A DNA stretch of 64,000 nt from Pseudomonas frederiksbergensis. GTDB taxonomy: Bacteria; Pseudomonadota; Gammaproteobacteria; Pseudomonadales; Pseudomonadaceae. A program made the translations under genes and the position numbers. A model generated the notes under the pieces. The model saw only the letters and a program-made list of their open reading frames with translations. It was not told the DNA's origin and did no database searches. Positions 6,754 to 15,133 of the stretch are shown in pieces (positions within the stretch are counted from its first letter, which is position 1; each line of letters starts with the position of its first letter). The stretch spans positions 496,001-560,000 of the forward strand of contig NZ_CP017886.1 of NCBI RefSeq assembly GCF_001874645.1. Reading direction: 5' to 3'.

Positions 6754-9213
6754 TTATGATGCAACGGCCAGCTTTCCAGTTGTATTCGGCAGGAACTTGC
6801 CAGACATGGTCATCGTGATTGCAGTGACGTTCTGCCAATCGCCCCGCTGAACCGTTAAGGTCCAATTGGTGTATGGCGTCGGCATCATATAGGCAGCGGT
6901 ATCAGCAAATTTCCAACTACTGATAAATTGCGGTGGCGTGCCGGGATTGTAAAAGTTGCTCATCAATACAGCCTGAGAGACAAAACGCAAATTGCTATTT
7001 TCGATCATACTTTCATAACGGCCGGACGTTGCTACCTGGAGTTCGACCTCGCCGACCTGCGTGGCGCCCTCAAGGATGAACGTAACCTCGTCAAGATAGA
7101 GCGCAGTGTTGCCCCCTAACTGAGCGGAGAGCCACGCATCGCCAGCGGTGATTGACCATTGTGCTTGTCCGATGCCGTTGTCTTCGATGAACAGCGGGAT
7201 GTCATCCCGCACGACAGTGTAGCTGATACCGTTAAAATCCTGGCGCGGCCGTAAGGGCTTGCTGGGGTTGCCCGATAGCACATTAACGAGACTGTCGATT
7301 GACAGTTGCGCCTGCTGAGCGAGCACCACGTAGTCCATGCTGACGTCGACAGAAATATTGGAATGCTGCAACCACTGATAAAAGAAAGCTGCCCGGTAAT
7401 TGTCTACCGCCGAAACCAAGGAGCGCTTGACGTCAAGATAGCCACGCTGCAGCATGCCGATCGCCGCTTGCAGTTGTTGATCCTGTTGCGTCAGCATGCT
7501 TTCAAGATGCCCCCATTCAGCTTTCGCTTGATAAACTGTTTGCAATTGGGCGAAGGTTGAGACGCCATCGGTAAATAGGTCTAGCAACTTCATTTGCAAG
7601 TCGCCGACGGCAGCGCCATAAGTCGCCACGAGCTTAACCGCGGTCAGATAGGCGGCGACCTCAGGGAGATCCATGTGGGGCTGCACAGCCGCCTCGGTCT
7701 GGATCACGACGACATTCCAATACGTTACTGGATCAAGGCCACCCGTGCTAAAACTGCTGAGATTGGGGGCTGCCGCGAGTTTACTGGCAAAGTCCGGCGC
7801 GTACACTATCTCGGCAGGCGCGTTGGCAATTGCCGTGCCAACGACCTCGTAAAGGGCATTCATCGCGCCGCCAAAGCTCGCAACCGACGCGGCAAGCACT
7901 TGCCCGCCTTGTAGGGCTGTGACGGAGGCCGTGCTAGACGGCGCCTGAGCTGCAGCCTGTACACCATCGGCGATGGCCGCTTGCACCGGCACACTGGCGG
8001 TGTCTATGATGCTTTTCGTGATTTCGAGCGCCGCTTTCATAATCGCCGTACTGCTTCCAGCCAAAACTTCGGGATCGCCGAGAATCGAGGCGGCGCCGCC
8101 GACATAGAGGCTGGCGAGGGTGAACATTGTACTGATCGCGGTTGACACTAGCTCTCGTTGAAACTGATCATTAATTGCGTCAGTGAGCGCCTGTTGTAGT
8201 CCGGGCAATGTCGCTGTGATCTGTTGTAGCTGAACCGCCGCATCCAACAGTTGCATCTCCAGCATCCCCGTTTCGTTCGCCAGACTCTGTAGCCGCGTGA
8301 GCAACGGCCCAGCAGACTGCTGGTTAATGGCGCCGAGCGTTGCACCAAATTGCGCCAGATCGCGCTCAACATTTTGCCGGGATTGCAAAGCGTCTATTTG
8401 GGAGTCGTAGATCTGGGCCAGACCAAGAATGCTGTTCACTTGCACCTGATACAGGTCCGTGGACAAGATCGGCACATAGACCGCACCTGACGCCACGGTC
8501 TGTGTCGACACCAGCAACGCCGCCGCGCTGGCCATCATCGACGCGATGTCGGCCCAATCGAGGGCCGGGAAGCTGGCTTGGTTGGCGAGCAGGGCGGCAC
8601 CGTTGGCCGTGACCCAGCGCAGCATCAGATCCGCAAGCGCATTTGGCCCGGCACCCAACTGATCCGCGAGCACGCCAGCAATAGCACTAGTCAATTGCAG
8701 GGAAAGCAGGCACCAAGGCGAATGCATGATGTCGGCGACGCTCACGCTATCGGCCTTGATCGCCAGCGTCATCGGGGCGGACGCATCGAGCGTGAGGATT
8801 TGCGGCGATTTCACCCCGCCAAGTACGAATGGTACCGCCGCGCTAGTGCCAAGAGTGACCGATAAGCTACCGATGATCTCCGCGGTCATCAATTGCAATG
8901 ACGCGCCAGCATCGCTCACGTTCAGCGATGATGAACCGCCGCCGGCGACTTGTACCGAGCGGGCAAAGATGACGACGCCGGTGGCAGAAATCCGTGTAGT
9001 GCCCGCAGGAACGGTTAGCGTGTCGACGGCGACCACCAAGACATTGCTCGCCGGCGCCGTGCTCAGAATCGTGCCTAGGTCGAGTTGCAAGCCCGTCGCG
9101 ACATAGCTGCCCGGCGGCGTAACCGAAATAATAGAGGCCGCCAGCGGCGTGGATTCCAGGAACGCCGCAGCAATGGCGTTCAAATTGTTCCAGCTAGGTT
9201 GCCAGCTCGTCAT
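6754..9213 (-). CDS. Large toxin-like protein: beta-rich N-terminus, helical middle, beta C-terminal domain
   Basis: 819 aa, last gene of the four-gene operon; no signal peptide. Residues 1-165 are short repetitive strands rich in Ser, Thr, Val and Gly, like a beta-helix or carbohydrate-binding fold. Residues about 170-650 are long amphipathic helices with a hydrophobic stretch near 365-390 (STMFTLASLYVGGAAS). The last 160 residues are beta-rich, starting IPLFIEDNGIGQAQWSITAG and LYLDEVTFILEG. That last pattern recalls the segment ending the pore region of Tc-toxin A subunits (LPFEGxGAIsxWxLELP ... DVxLxLxYTA). I recognise no family with certainty; a pore-forming or cell-binding toxin component is inferred from architecture and from the neighbouring gene. 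Confidence 0.55.
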   Translation of the reverse strand: MTSWQPSWNNLNAIAAAFLESTPLAASIISVTPPGSYVATGLQLDLGTILSTAPASNVLVVAVDTLTVPAGTTRISATGVVIFARSVQVAGGGSSSLNVSDAGASLQLMTAEIIGSLSVTLGTSAAVPFVLGGVKSPQILTLDASAPMTLAIKADSVSVADIMHSPWCLLSLQLTSAIAGVLADQLGAGPNALADLMLRWVTANGAALLANQASFPALDWADIASMMASAAALLVSTQTVASGAVYVPILSTDLYQVQVNSILGLAQIYDSQIDALQSRQNVERDLAQFGATLGAINQQSAGPLLTRLQSLANETGMLEMQLLDAAVQLQQITATLPGLQQALTDAINDQFQRELVSTAISTMFTLASLYVGGAASILGDPEVLAGSSTAIMKAALEITKSIIDTASVPVQAAIADGVQAAAQAPSSTASVTALQGGQVLAASVASFGGAMNALYEVVGTAIANAPAEIVYAPDFASKLAAAPNLSSFSTGGLDPVTYWNVVVIQTEAAVQPHMDLPEVAAYLTAVKLVATYGAAVGDLQMKLLDLFTDGVSTFAQLQTVYQAKAEWGHLESMLTQQDQQLQAAIGMLQRGYLDVKRSLVSAVDNYRAAFFYQWLQHSNISVDVSMDYVVLAQQAQLSIDSLVNVLSGNPSKPLRPRQDFNGISYTVVRDDIPLFIEDNGIGQAQWSITAGDAWLSAQLGGNTALYLDEVTFILEGATQVGEVELQVATSGRYESMIENSNLRFVSQAVLMSNFYNPGTPPQFISSWKFADTAAYMMPTPYTNWTLTVQRGDWQNVTAITMTMSGKFLPNTTGKLAVAS

Positions 9214-9272
9214 GACTCATCACCCCCGCTCAGTTGGATTGCCTGTTTGGATCGGCCTGCGTGCGGTTGGCA

Positions 9273-10451
9273 TCAACCTTCAATGCTTGCTTTGGTAGTG
9301 AAGGTGACCAACCCTGCCTGGTAGAATGTTTCGGCCTTGGACGCGATCAAACTCCAACCAGAGACAGCAATCTTGAAGTTGATTTTGTCCATAAAGGCGC
9401 TCCAGTCCTGGACGTCTTGTACCGTTAGGCTTTGCAGTCGCAGGTTGATCTGTGATTCGAACTCGGCCCAACCGCCTGCAAGAGTGCTGACCGCGTTGAG
9501 GAATTCGGTGCCGTCAGTCTCGACATCATTAATTGACTTATTGAAATTACCGAGGACGAGGACCAAGGCTGCTTTCTTTTGTTCGTCCTCCTCCAGGCCG
9601 GAAACCGTATTGCGCAGATCTTCCATCTGTTTCTTCACCTTGGTGGCTAGAATGCCAAAGGTGGTCGCATCGGCGATCGCAACAACCGGGCCGATGATGG
9701 GGATAAGGAATAACAACGGTGCCATGCACGCGGCAACGGTAAAGCCAATATATTCCTTATTGAGGTCATCGATCGTACTGTTCAGCGTGTCCACTTGGGT
9801 CTTATCGCTGCCAAGGACGCTCGTCGCATCGGTAAGGATGTTGTTTTCCTGGGTGAGATAGACTTTCAGTGAATCGGTTGGGCCGGTGAGCTGGCCGTTC
9901 AGCGTCTCGTAGAAGCTCATGGTCTTGGCTTGGAAGACACCAATCGAAGCATTCAAGCTAGTAGCATAGGAAGAAATCCCGCCCTCGCCTGTGAGCAACT
10001 CGCTCAGTTCAGTAATGCGAGTCTGTGGGTCAGGCGTGTTGCCGATATCAGTCAGACCTTCCTGCAGTAGCGACACGATTTGCTGCGCGCTGGTGATTGT
10101 TTGGGCGGCAAGCCAGACAGCGTGACCGTAGATCGAGTCAGGCGGGGTGTTCGCCTTCTGGAATGCGGCCAATTGGCTGATCAGCGTCAATGGGTTGCCG
10201 TATTGACTTGCGGTCTCCTGGATCTTGCCGAGTAGCGCTAATGCTGAGGTAACTTCAGCCTTGTCGGTGAACGTTCCATAAAGGTTATTAAAGTCGTCGT
10301 TTGTCACGGGAAAGGCGATAGCGGCTCTCACCACCGCCTGCATTTTTATCCATGCTGCGGTCTGAAGCGGGAAAGCGTAGTCGCCTGCCCCGGATAGAGG
10401 GTTGATGATCTTTGTTAAGAGGGCAGCAGGCGGCTCAATGAACAGATTCAT
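9273..10451 (-). CDS. Alpha-pore-forming toxin component, xenorhabdolysin/YaxA-XaxA-like
   Basis: 392 aa, no signal peptide. Nearly all alpha-helical: long helices at about 110-232, a hydrophobic hairpin at 234-262 (FTVAACMAPLLFLIPIIGPVVAIA), then long charged helices with heptads at 268-310. The C-terminal segment carries GGWAEFESQINLRL and WSAFMDKINF. Length and order (helical bundle, central membrane hairpin, helical return) match the XaxA/YaxA and Hbl/ClyA alpha-pore-forming families; XaxA-like proteins are about 400 aa. GGAG seven bases before the ATG fixes the start. It lies 52 bp after the 213-aa gene and 59 bp before the 819-aa gene on the same strand. Confidence 0.65.
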   Translation of the reverse strand: MNLFIEPPAALLTKIINPLSGAGDYAFPLQTAAWIKMQAVVRAAIAFPVTNDDFNNLYGTFTDKAEVTSALALLGKIQETASQYGNPLTLISQLAAFQKANTPPDSIYGHAVWLAAQTITSAQQIVSLLQEGLTDIGNTPDPQTRITELSELLTGEGGISSYATSLNASIGVFQAKTMSFYETLNGQLTGPTDSLKVYLTQENNILTDATSVLGSDKTQVDTLNSTIDDLNKEYIGFTVAACMAPLLFLIPIIGPVVAIADATTFGILATKVKKQMEDLRNTVSGLEEDEQKKAALVLVLGNFNKSINDVETDGTEFLNAVSTLAGGWAEFESQINLRLQSLTVQDVQDWSAFMDKINFKIAVSGWSLIASKAETFYQAGLVTFTTKASIEG

Positions 10452-10503
10452 AGTAGTGCTCCGGAGTTGAAAAACTGATTTATGCCAAGGGTGAAAGTTC
10501 AGG

Positions 10504-11145
10504 CTAGGTGTTTTTTGCCAGAGAAAGAATGCGTTGTGTTAACGCACAGGGATCGTCAGCGCCCTGAGCTTGCATAGCCGCCGCAAGTTCAGAAGGATCA
10601 AGCTCGCTCGCGAGTGGGATGCCGACATCTTGAAAGACCTTGTTGACGACGACGAAGAAGCTAGATGAAGAACTGATCGAGCCGGCGCTGCTATGGAAAA
10701 GATACCCGCTATGATCGCCATGCGAGGTTGGTGAACTGTCTGCGCACAAATAGCTCTGGTTCGTCCCCCGCAAGGCGATGGTCAGCAAGCCTTCTTCGGT
10801 CAAGGTCATTGTTTCATCACCACCGATAGCAGTGATCCAATCTGCCGAAAAGGGGGCTTGAACCTGGACTGCATTACTGTAATCCGGACGGACACTCGCA
10901 TAGAGTGTCATGCCTGAAAAAGGCTGCTGCGGGGACAGACTGACATTCTTGTCACCATCAATCTTGCTGATGACCCAGTAAAATGGGGTCTCGTCGCTCG
11001 GGTCGCAATTCAGCGCCGAATACAGCCAGTTGTATTTCACGCGCAAGTTTCCGATATTGTTGAGAGGGACAAGTTGGCCTGAAAGTACAGCGCCGGGATT
11101 TGCTGCCTTCAAAGAGCCGCTGAGGGTGATCTGGTTAGCAATCAT
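10504..11145 (-). CDS. Unknown operon protein, beta-rich, partner of pore-forming genes
   Basis: 213 aa, no signal peptide or membrane helix. Residues 1-150 are strand-rich with aromatic residues (YNWLYSALNC, TPFYWVISKIDGD, LYASVRPDY), suggesting a lectin-like or trefoil-type fold. The last 50 residues are helical. AGGA eight bases upstream supports the ATG at 11145, which overlaps the stop of the 243-aa gene (ATGA), so they are made together. No family recognised; a ligand-binding or chaperone role beside the toxin components is only a guess. Confidence 0.5.
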   Translation of the reverse strand: MIANQITLSGSLKAANPGAVLSGQLVPLNNIGNLRVKYNWLYSALNCDPSDETPFYWVISKIDGDKNVSLSPQQPFSGMTLYASVRPDYSNAVQVQAPFSADWITAIGGDETMTLTEEGLLTIALRGTNQSYLCADSSPTSHGDHSGYLFHSSAGSISSSSSFFVVVNKVFQDVGIPLASELDPSELAAAMQAQGADDPCALTQRILSLAKNT

Positions 11146-11873
11146 CTGTTCGTTCCTATTAGGCGGGAGTTGCTGGCATGCTGATCGAAGGCGATTGCAC
11201 TGCTGTTAAGCGAGTTCCAAGCAGGGATCGCCATTGCGACTGCAGCGCGGACCTGGCCGGCGGTGGCTAAATGTGCGCTCCCGTTCGATAGCGCTTTAAG
11301 CTGGGACAAGATGCTTGACCAGCCCCCTTGGAGGTTGGTCAAACCACTGGATAAAGTGTCGAGAGGGCCCGCGATCGACTGCCACTCAGGCGGCAGCGAA
11401 CTGGCGATTTGTCCGAGCGAGATATCCGCCTGCCGGTTCTCCGAGACAAAGCTGGCGACGTCTGGCGCCAGAGCGACGACATTGTCGTTCACAACATTGG
11501 CATGGTCGGCGAATGCCTCAAACTGCACCCGCCACATAAACAACTGTCCAGCAGGCACCGGGGCAGTGTCTGGCAGTGCGGCGACATCACTTTGGATTTT
11601 CAACAGCACGGGCGGCACAGTAGCGGCGAAGACTCCAACCAGCACTGCATTTGAGATCAACGCCGGGTATGTCTTGGGCCGCCATTTGACACAGACTGGC
11701 AGTAATGTTGGATAGTTCGGAATGAATTTGATGATTTGCTGGGCGATTTGCCGGGCCTCGACGACCACGGCGGCTTGGCTATTGAAGGCATTCCATTGAT
11801 CTAACGATATCTCGTATATCGCACCCGCATCGTTCGGCAAGGGGAAGACGCAATCATCTATCGAATTGGGCAT
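11142..11873 (-). CDS. Helical operon protein, probable second pore-forming-type component
   Basis: 243 aa from the ATG at 11873, which has GGAG seven bases before it; an upstream TTG at 11930 lacks this. Mostly helical: EISLDQWNAFNSQAAVVVEARQ at 21-42, a hydrophobic segment at 69-92 (ALISNAVLVGVFAATVPPVLL), then helices to residue 195. It shares the local pattern LQGGWSSILSQLKAL with LAGGWAEFESQINLRL of the 392-aa protein, hinting at a distant common family. First clear gene of the operon. Compact relative to XaxB (about 350 aa); I would call it toxin-related with moderate confidence only. Confidence 0.5.
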   Translation of the reverse strand: MPNSIDDCVFPLPNDAGAIYEISLDQWNAFNSQAAVVVEARQIAQQIIKFIPNYPTLLPVCVKWRPKTYPALISNAVLVGVFAATVPPVLLKIQSDVAALPDTAPVPAGQLFMWRVQFEAFADHANVVNDNVVALAPDVASFVSENRQADISLGQIASSLPPEWQSIAGPLDTLSSGLTNLQGGWSSILSQLKALSNGSAHLATAGQVRAAVAMAIPAWNSLNSSAIAFDQHASNSRLIGTNR

Positions 11874-11926
11874 CAGAACGCTCCAGGATATTTTACCTAC
11901 ATGGCATAACTCGCCATTGTCTGTTC

Positions 11927-12106
11927 TCAATCCGGGATAACGTTCACCTCACACCGTCGCCTGTCAGCCACCAACGAACCGAAACCTCTCTCCATGACGT
12001 TACCAATTATTGCGCCTCCGACGGCGAGCGCTCCTTGGTGTGCCGCGTAGATGGCGTGGTTAGCCACAGCTGCCACGCCTTCCTGCGTAGACTTAACTGT
12101 ATCCAT
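11927..12106 (-). CDS. Possible small leader protein of the toxin-like operon
   Basis: 59-codon frame, MDTVKSTQEGVAAVANHAIYAA at the start and GGAIIGNVMERGFG in the middle. GGAG ten bases before the ATG is a plausible ribosome site. It ends 53 bases before the ATG of the 243-aa gene. The central part is small-residue-rich and mildly hydrophobic, like a short amphipathic or membrane-active peptide. No family recognised; it could also be the C-terminal relic of a larger gene. Confidence 0.35.
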   Translation of the reverse strand: MDTVKSTQEGVAAVANHAIYAAHQGALAVGGAIIGNVMERGFGSLVADRRRCEVNVIPD

Positions 12107-12458
12107 AGTGCTTTGGCTCCATGCTCGTACTGGATAATGGGTGTAGACGAATCCAACGTTAGCCTAGATTCTCAGAATTGCAATCGGGGATAAGAACGGT
12201 CCGGCCCAATAAATCATTTAGTCGCCACAGAACCGAGGCTCCAGCCATGAACGGACCAGACGCATCACCGACGTGATAGTTGGGCCTGTAGACAAACATT
12301 CTGCAGAAGAACGACTTCATCTTCATTTCGTTGGTGCTGTTTGTGTTTGGCTCAGAACTTACGTAGGCAGTTCGCAACAACAGGTGCTAGTCTCGCCGCG
12401 CTTCGTGCACGGAGTAAGAGCCTTGGCTGGACTTGCAGGGACAATCTGCAGGGACGGG
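12107..12458. other. Interval upstream of the toxin-like operon
   Basis: About 350 bp with only weak open frames. It probably contains the operon promoter on the minus strand and the 5' part of whatever ends at the plus-strand terminator at 12459. I see no gene I can support. Confidence 0.4.
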
Positions 12459-12503
12459 GGCCGGGTTGGATGTTGACGCATCCACCCCGGCCGCTCTTTT
12501 TTT
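12459..12503 (+). terminator. Strong intrinsic terminator
   Basis: GGCCGGGTTGGATG (12459-12472) pairs with CATCCACCCCGGCC (12479-12492) with one mismatch, then GCTCTTTTTTT. Plus-strand orientation. No gene is evident immediately upstream on that strand, so it is a relic of phage DNA or ends a small RNA. Confidence 0.8.
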
Positions 12504-12600
12504 ACTCCGGTGTTGAGACTTCTTTGGCATAGGCCTGACAGGCTCCGAGGGCGATCAGTCCCGTGTCGCCAATATCGGTGGCGTCGATATTTTGTTGGCC
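12502..12600 (-). pseudogene. Relic of a second Rz lysis gene (C-terminal 32 codons)
   Basis: The minus strand reads GQQNIDATDIGDTGLIALGA then CQAYAKEVSTPE and a stop. This matches the C-terminus of the intact Rz-like gene at 13504-14046 (TDAGDQGLIALAACQAYAMEV). DNA similarity runs for about 95 bp and is clearly above chance. The rest of the gene is missing, so this is a truncated copy from another phage and evidence of recombination within the island. Confidence 0.7.
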
Positions 12601-12856
12601 ATACGACAACCAACTTGAACTCTTACGCGAATCAAGCCTTCCGTCGAGGGTTACAGGAAACCTCGGCCCTCAGTTGGAATGCTCCCTTAATTCGGCCCAA
12701 CAACTCCCGCAGACTGAAACAGTTTGCAACATCTCTCCGCGATCGCGATCTTGCGTAGACCCCCACTATCAAGAATGATACGCAATCTCGATAGTCGATT
12801 ATCTATTGAGCCTATGAAAATGCACCAACAATTTCATTCATTCTATTTCTTAATAA

Positions 12857-12994
12857 GGAAAGTTTGATTTCAATGCCAGTAATCGCGGCATTATTGCAGA
12901 GACCGCAACAACCTTGGGGGCAGCCTTTGACGGAACGGCATTTGAGATAGACATTTACGAAACTCACCAAATCAACGCTGGTCGGCGTTGGTAA
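12857..12994 (+). pseudogene. C-terminal protein fragment, unrecognised
   Basis: An open frame without a start codon reads GKFDFNASNRGIIAETATTL, then AFDGTAFEIDIYETHQINAG and RRW before TAA. It follows stop codons directly, and its composition looks like the end of a folded protein rather than random sequence. Probably the tail of a gene lost during recombination; family unknown. Confidence 0.3.
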
Positions 12995-13041
12995 TGTTTC
13001 GTTAGATTGATAACTACAACACCAAGCCCCTTGGAACATAC

Positions 13042-13443
13042 ATGAACAGAACAGATAAAATAATCGCAATCTCATACCCACTGATTTTGCTTGCCATCAC
13101 AATCGCATGCACAGGTGCATTATTAAGTAACTATTCATCAGGCAAATACAGCAGCGAAGCTGATTCTTTGATTATACCGCTATCAGCAATAGCCATCACA
13201 TTGCTGGCCCAGGTATTCCTATACGCCTTGCAGCTACCTTATTACACCCACCGCCCTTCACAATCCGGCAGAGGTTTGGTCAAGAAAACTGTTGCTATAG
13301 TAGCAACAGCAATATCATTAACAACTTTCGGCTGGATCATCAAGTTCTGGAGCGGAGCCACCAACTTAAACATACAACTCCTGTATATCTCAGCAGCCAT
13401 TATTTTTGCTGGATTCCAATACAGGCTGTACCAGAAAAAATAA
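13042..13443 (+). CDS. Four-helix integral membrane protein, unknown function
   Basis: 133 aa with four predicted membrane helices: about 8-30 (ISYPLILLAITIACTGALL), 44-66, 82-103 and 111-128. No signal peptide or known motif. Codon use is visibly AT-richer than the core genome, as expected for acquired DNA. It lies between the spanin genes and the toxin-like operon and is transcribed opposite to both. It could be an immunity or holin-like accessory protein, but nothing in the sequence proves it. Confidence 0.55.
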   Translation: MNRTDKIIAISYPLILLAITIACTGALLSNYSSGKYSSEADSLIIPLSAIAITLLAQVFLYALQLPYYTHRPSQSGRGLVKKTVAIVATAISLTTFGWIIKFWSGATNLNIQLLYISAAIIFAGFQYRLYQKK

Positions 13444-13503
13444 CAATCCCCCTAAATTATAATACGACCCTCGGATAGACTTCCATCTTATCAAAGTGCC
13501 GCT

Positions 13504-14046
13504 TTACTTGTTTTTTGAGACTTCCATGGCATAGGCCTGACAGGCAGCCAGGGCGATCAATCCTTGGTCGCCGGCATCGGTGATGCCGATAATTCGTTGA
13601 GCATGCGCTGGGTCAAGTTGGGCTCTTGCGGCTCCATGAACCACGCCGCTGGTTGTGGTGGCGGCTGACACTGCGGTGCCGCTGGTTGAATCGGTGGCGT
13701 CGAGTAGGACTGACAGGCGCAAATCAGCAGTGGCAAGGCGATCGCGCGAGCGACCCTGATCACGCTGGACATCGCTCAAGACTCGATAATGGGTTTGTTC
13801 ACTGGCTGAAAGCCGCTGTTCGAGTGCCAGGCGCTTGTCCTGCTCAATACGCTGTTGCGTGGCCGACGCCTGGGCCAGTTGGTTGAGAGTGTCGGCCTGC
13901 AGGCGGGCTTGTTGCTCAAGCTGCCGGCCGTAACGCCAGTCCTGAACCCTCCAGGCCGACGCAGCAGAACCACCAACCAATGCGGCCAGCAGCACGCCAA
14001 TGGCTAACAACCGATAAGGCGCAGAAATCAAGTCGACGACACGCAT
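13504..14046 (-). CDS. Phage lysis protein Rz (inner-membrane spanin subunit)
   Basis: 180 aa from the ATG at 14046 (MRVVDLISAPYRLLAIGVLL). One N-terminal membrane helix (about 12-32) is followed by a long coiled-coil periplasmic region (YGRQLEQQARLQADTLNQLA and on), then ARAQLDPAHAQRIIGITDAG, DQGLIALAACQAY. This is the classic Pseudomonas phage Rz layout. A second frame inside it encodes the Rz1 lipoprotein, confirming the spanin assignment. No holin or endolysin gene is present next to it, so it is an orphan or reused spanin. Confidence 0.85.
   Translation of the reverse strand: MRVVDLISAPYRLLAIGVLLAALVGGSAASAWRVQDWRYGRQLEQQARLQADTLNQLAQASATQQRIEQDKRLALEQRLSASEQTHYRVLSDVQRDQGRSRDRLATADLRLSVLLDATDSTSGTAVSAATTTSGVVHGAARAQLDPAHAQRIIGITDAGDQGLIALAACQAYAMEVSKNK
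13557..13772 (-). CDS. Rz1-like outer-membrane spanin lipoprotein, nested inside Rz
   Basis: 71-aa frame lying entirely within the Rz gene in another frame. It has a basic start, hydrophobic stretch and lipobox ALPLLICAC, then a proline-rich segment (TPPIQPAAPQCQPPPQPAAW) and a short helix. Lipobox, Pro-rich linker and embedding within Rz are the defining marks of Rz1 outer-membrane spanins, which join Rz across the periplasm to fuse the two membranes during lysis. Confidence 0.8.
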   Translation of the reverse strand: MSSVIRVARAIALPLLICACQSYSTPPIQPAAPQCQPPPQPAAWFMEPQEPNLTQRMLNELSASPMPATKD

Positions 14047-14110
14047 AGCACTGCCCTCGCCCGCCCCCACAACTCCAGCCGATCCGGCAAGCCGGGACCA
14101 GCCGCCACGG

Positions 14111-15133
14111 ATGATCCGCCGCACCCGCAAGAGAAAGAACGGCAGCACCTGGGTGGGCTACTACAACGGCCGGGACGCCGACGGTAACCGAGTGGAGATC
14201 CCGCTCGGCGGCGACCTCGATGAGGCCAAGGTCGAATGGGCGCGCCTGGATCGCAAAGCCACACCCAAGCCTGCCCACCTGATGGGCAGGCTATTCGACG
14301 ACTACGAAGAAAAGGTCATCCCAGGACTGAAGTCCGGCACCCAAAAGGACTACTTGAAAGGCCTCAAACAACTACGCAACGCGTTCGGATCAGCCCCCGT
14401 CGACGCAGTCACCCCACAAGTGATCGCCCAGTATCGCGACGCACGGACAGCAAAGGTGCACGCCAACCGCGAAATCGCCCTCCTCTCCACCATATTCACC
14501 TTTGCCCGCGAATGGGGCCTCACCGAAAAGACCAACCCCTGCGCTCGCCTGCGCAGGAACAAAGAGACACCCCGCGATTTCTACGCTGGCCAAATCGTTT
14601 TGGATGCCGTGTACGCAGAGGCACCGCACGAGCTGAAAGACGCCATGGACCTGGCCTACCTGACCGGCCAGCGCCCCGCCGATGTGCTCAAAGCGTCGAC
14701 TGCCGACCTCAACAACGGATTCCTGATGGTGGGCCAGGGCAAGACCGAGAAACGCCTGCGCATCCGCCTACACGACGGGACAGATGCATCAAACCTCAGC
14801 ATCTTCCTCGATGCCCTGCTCGAGCGAAAAGCCATGGCCGGCATCAGAAGTTCAAGTCTAATCACCAACCAGGCGGGCCTGCGAATGAGTTACGCCATGC
14901 TGAGGAATCGATGGGATGAAGCCCGAGAAAAAGCAGCCACGAAGGCCGCAGCGGAAGGTGATGTAACGCTTGCCGCCGCAATCCGCCAGTTCCAGTTTCG
15001 CGATATTCGGCCAAAGGCAGCGAGTGAGATCGACGACATTGGTCATGCCAGTCGACTGCTCGGGCACTCGACGCAGGAAATGACGAAAAAAGTTTATCGT
15101 CGCGTGGGCGAAATCGTGCGACCCACAAAATAA
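14111..15133 (+). CDS. int: Tyrosine-type integrase of the tRNA-Cys island
   Basis: 340 aa from ATG 14111. N-terminal arm-binding segment (TRKRKNGSTWVGYYNGRDAD), core-binding domain at about 55-160, then catalytic residues: R in YLTGQRPADVLK, R in FQFRDIRPKAA, H in LLGHSTQEMTKKVYRRV with the Tyr in the same motif. Homologues often have 15-20 residues before this Met, and the frame is open upstream but lacks a good start, so the N-terminus is uncertain. It is divergent from the Rz gene by 64 bp. The att repeats at tRNA-Cys, 2 kb away, are its likely substrate. Confidence 0.88.
   Translation: MIRRTRKRKNGSTWVGYYNGRDADGNRVEIPLGGDLDEAKVEWARLDRKATPKPAHLMGRLFDDYEEKVIPGLKSGTQKDYLKGLKQLRNAFGSAPVDAVTPQVIAQYRDARTAKVHANREIALLSTIFTFAREWGLTEKTNPCARLRRNKETPRDFYAGQIVLDAVYAEAPHELKDAMDLAYLTGQRPADVLKASTADLNNGFLMVGQGKTEKRLRIRLHDGTDASNLSIFLDALLERKAMAGIRSSSLITNQAGLRMSYAMLRNRWDEAREKAATKAAAEGDVTLAAAIRQFQFRDIRPKAASEIDDIGHASRLLGHSTQEMTKKVYRRVGEIVRPTK

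Noticed and set aside
12159..12380. 73-codon minus-strand frame upstream of the toxin-like operon
   Set aside because: No ribosome site, no motif and uneven composition; not enough to call a gene.
12812..13081. 89-codon minus-strand Cys-rich frame
   Set aside because: Overlaps the start of a better supported plus-strand membrane protein and a protein-like fragment in the opposite direction.
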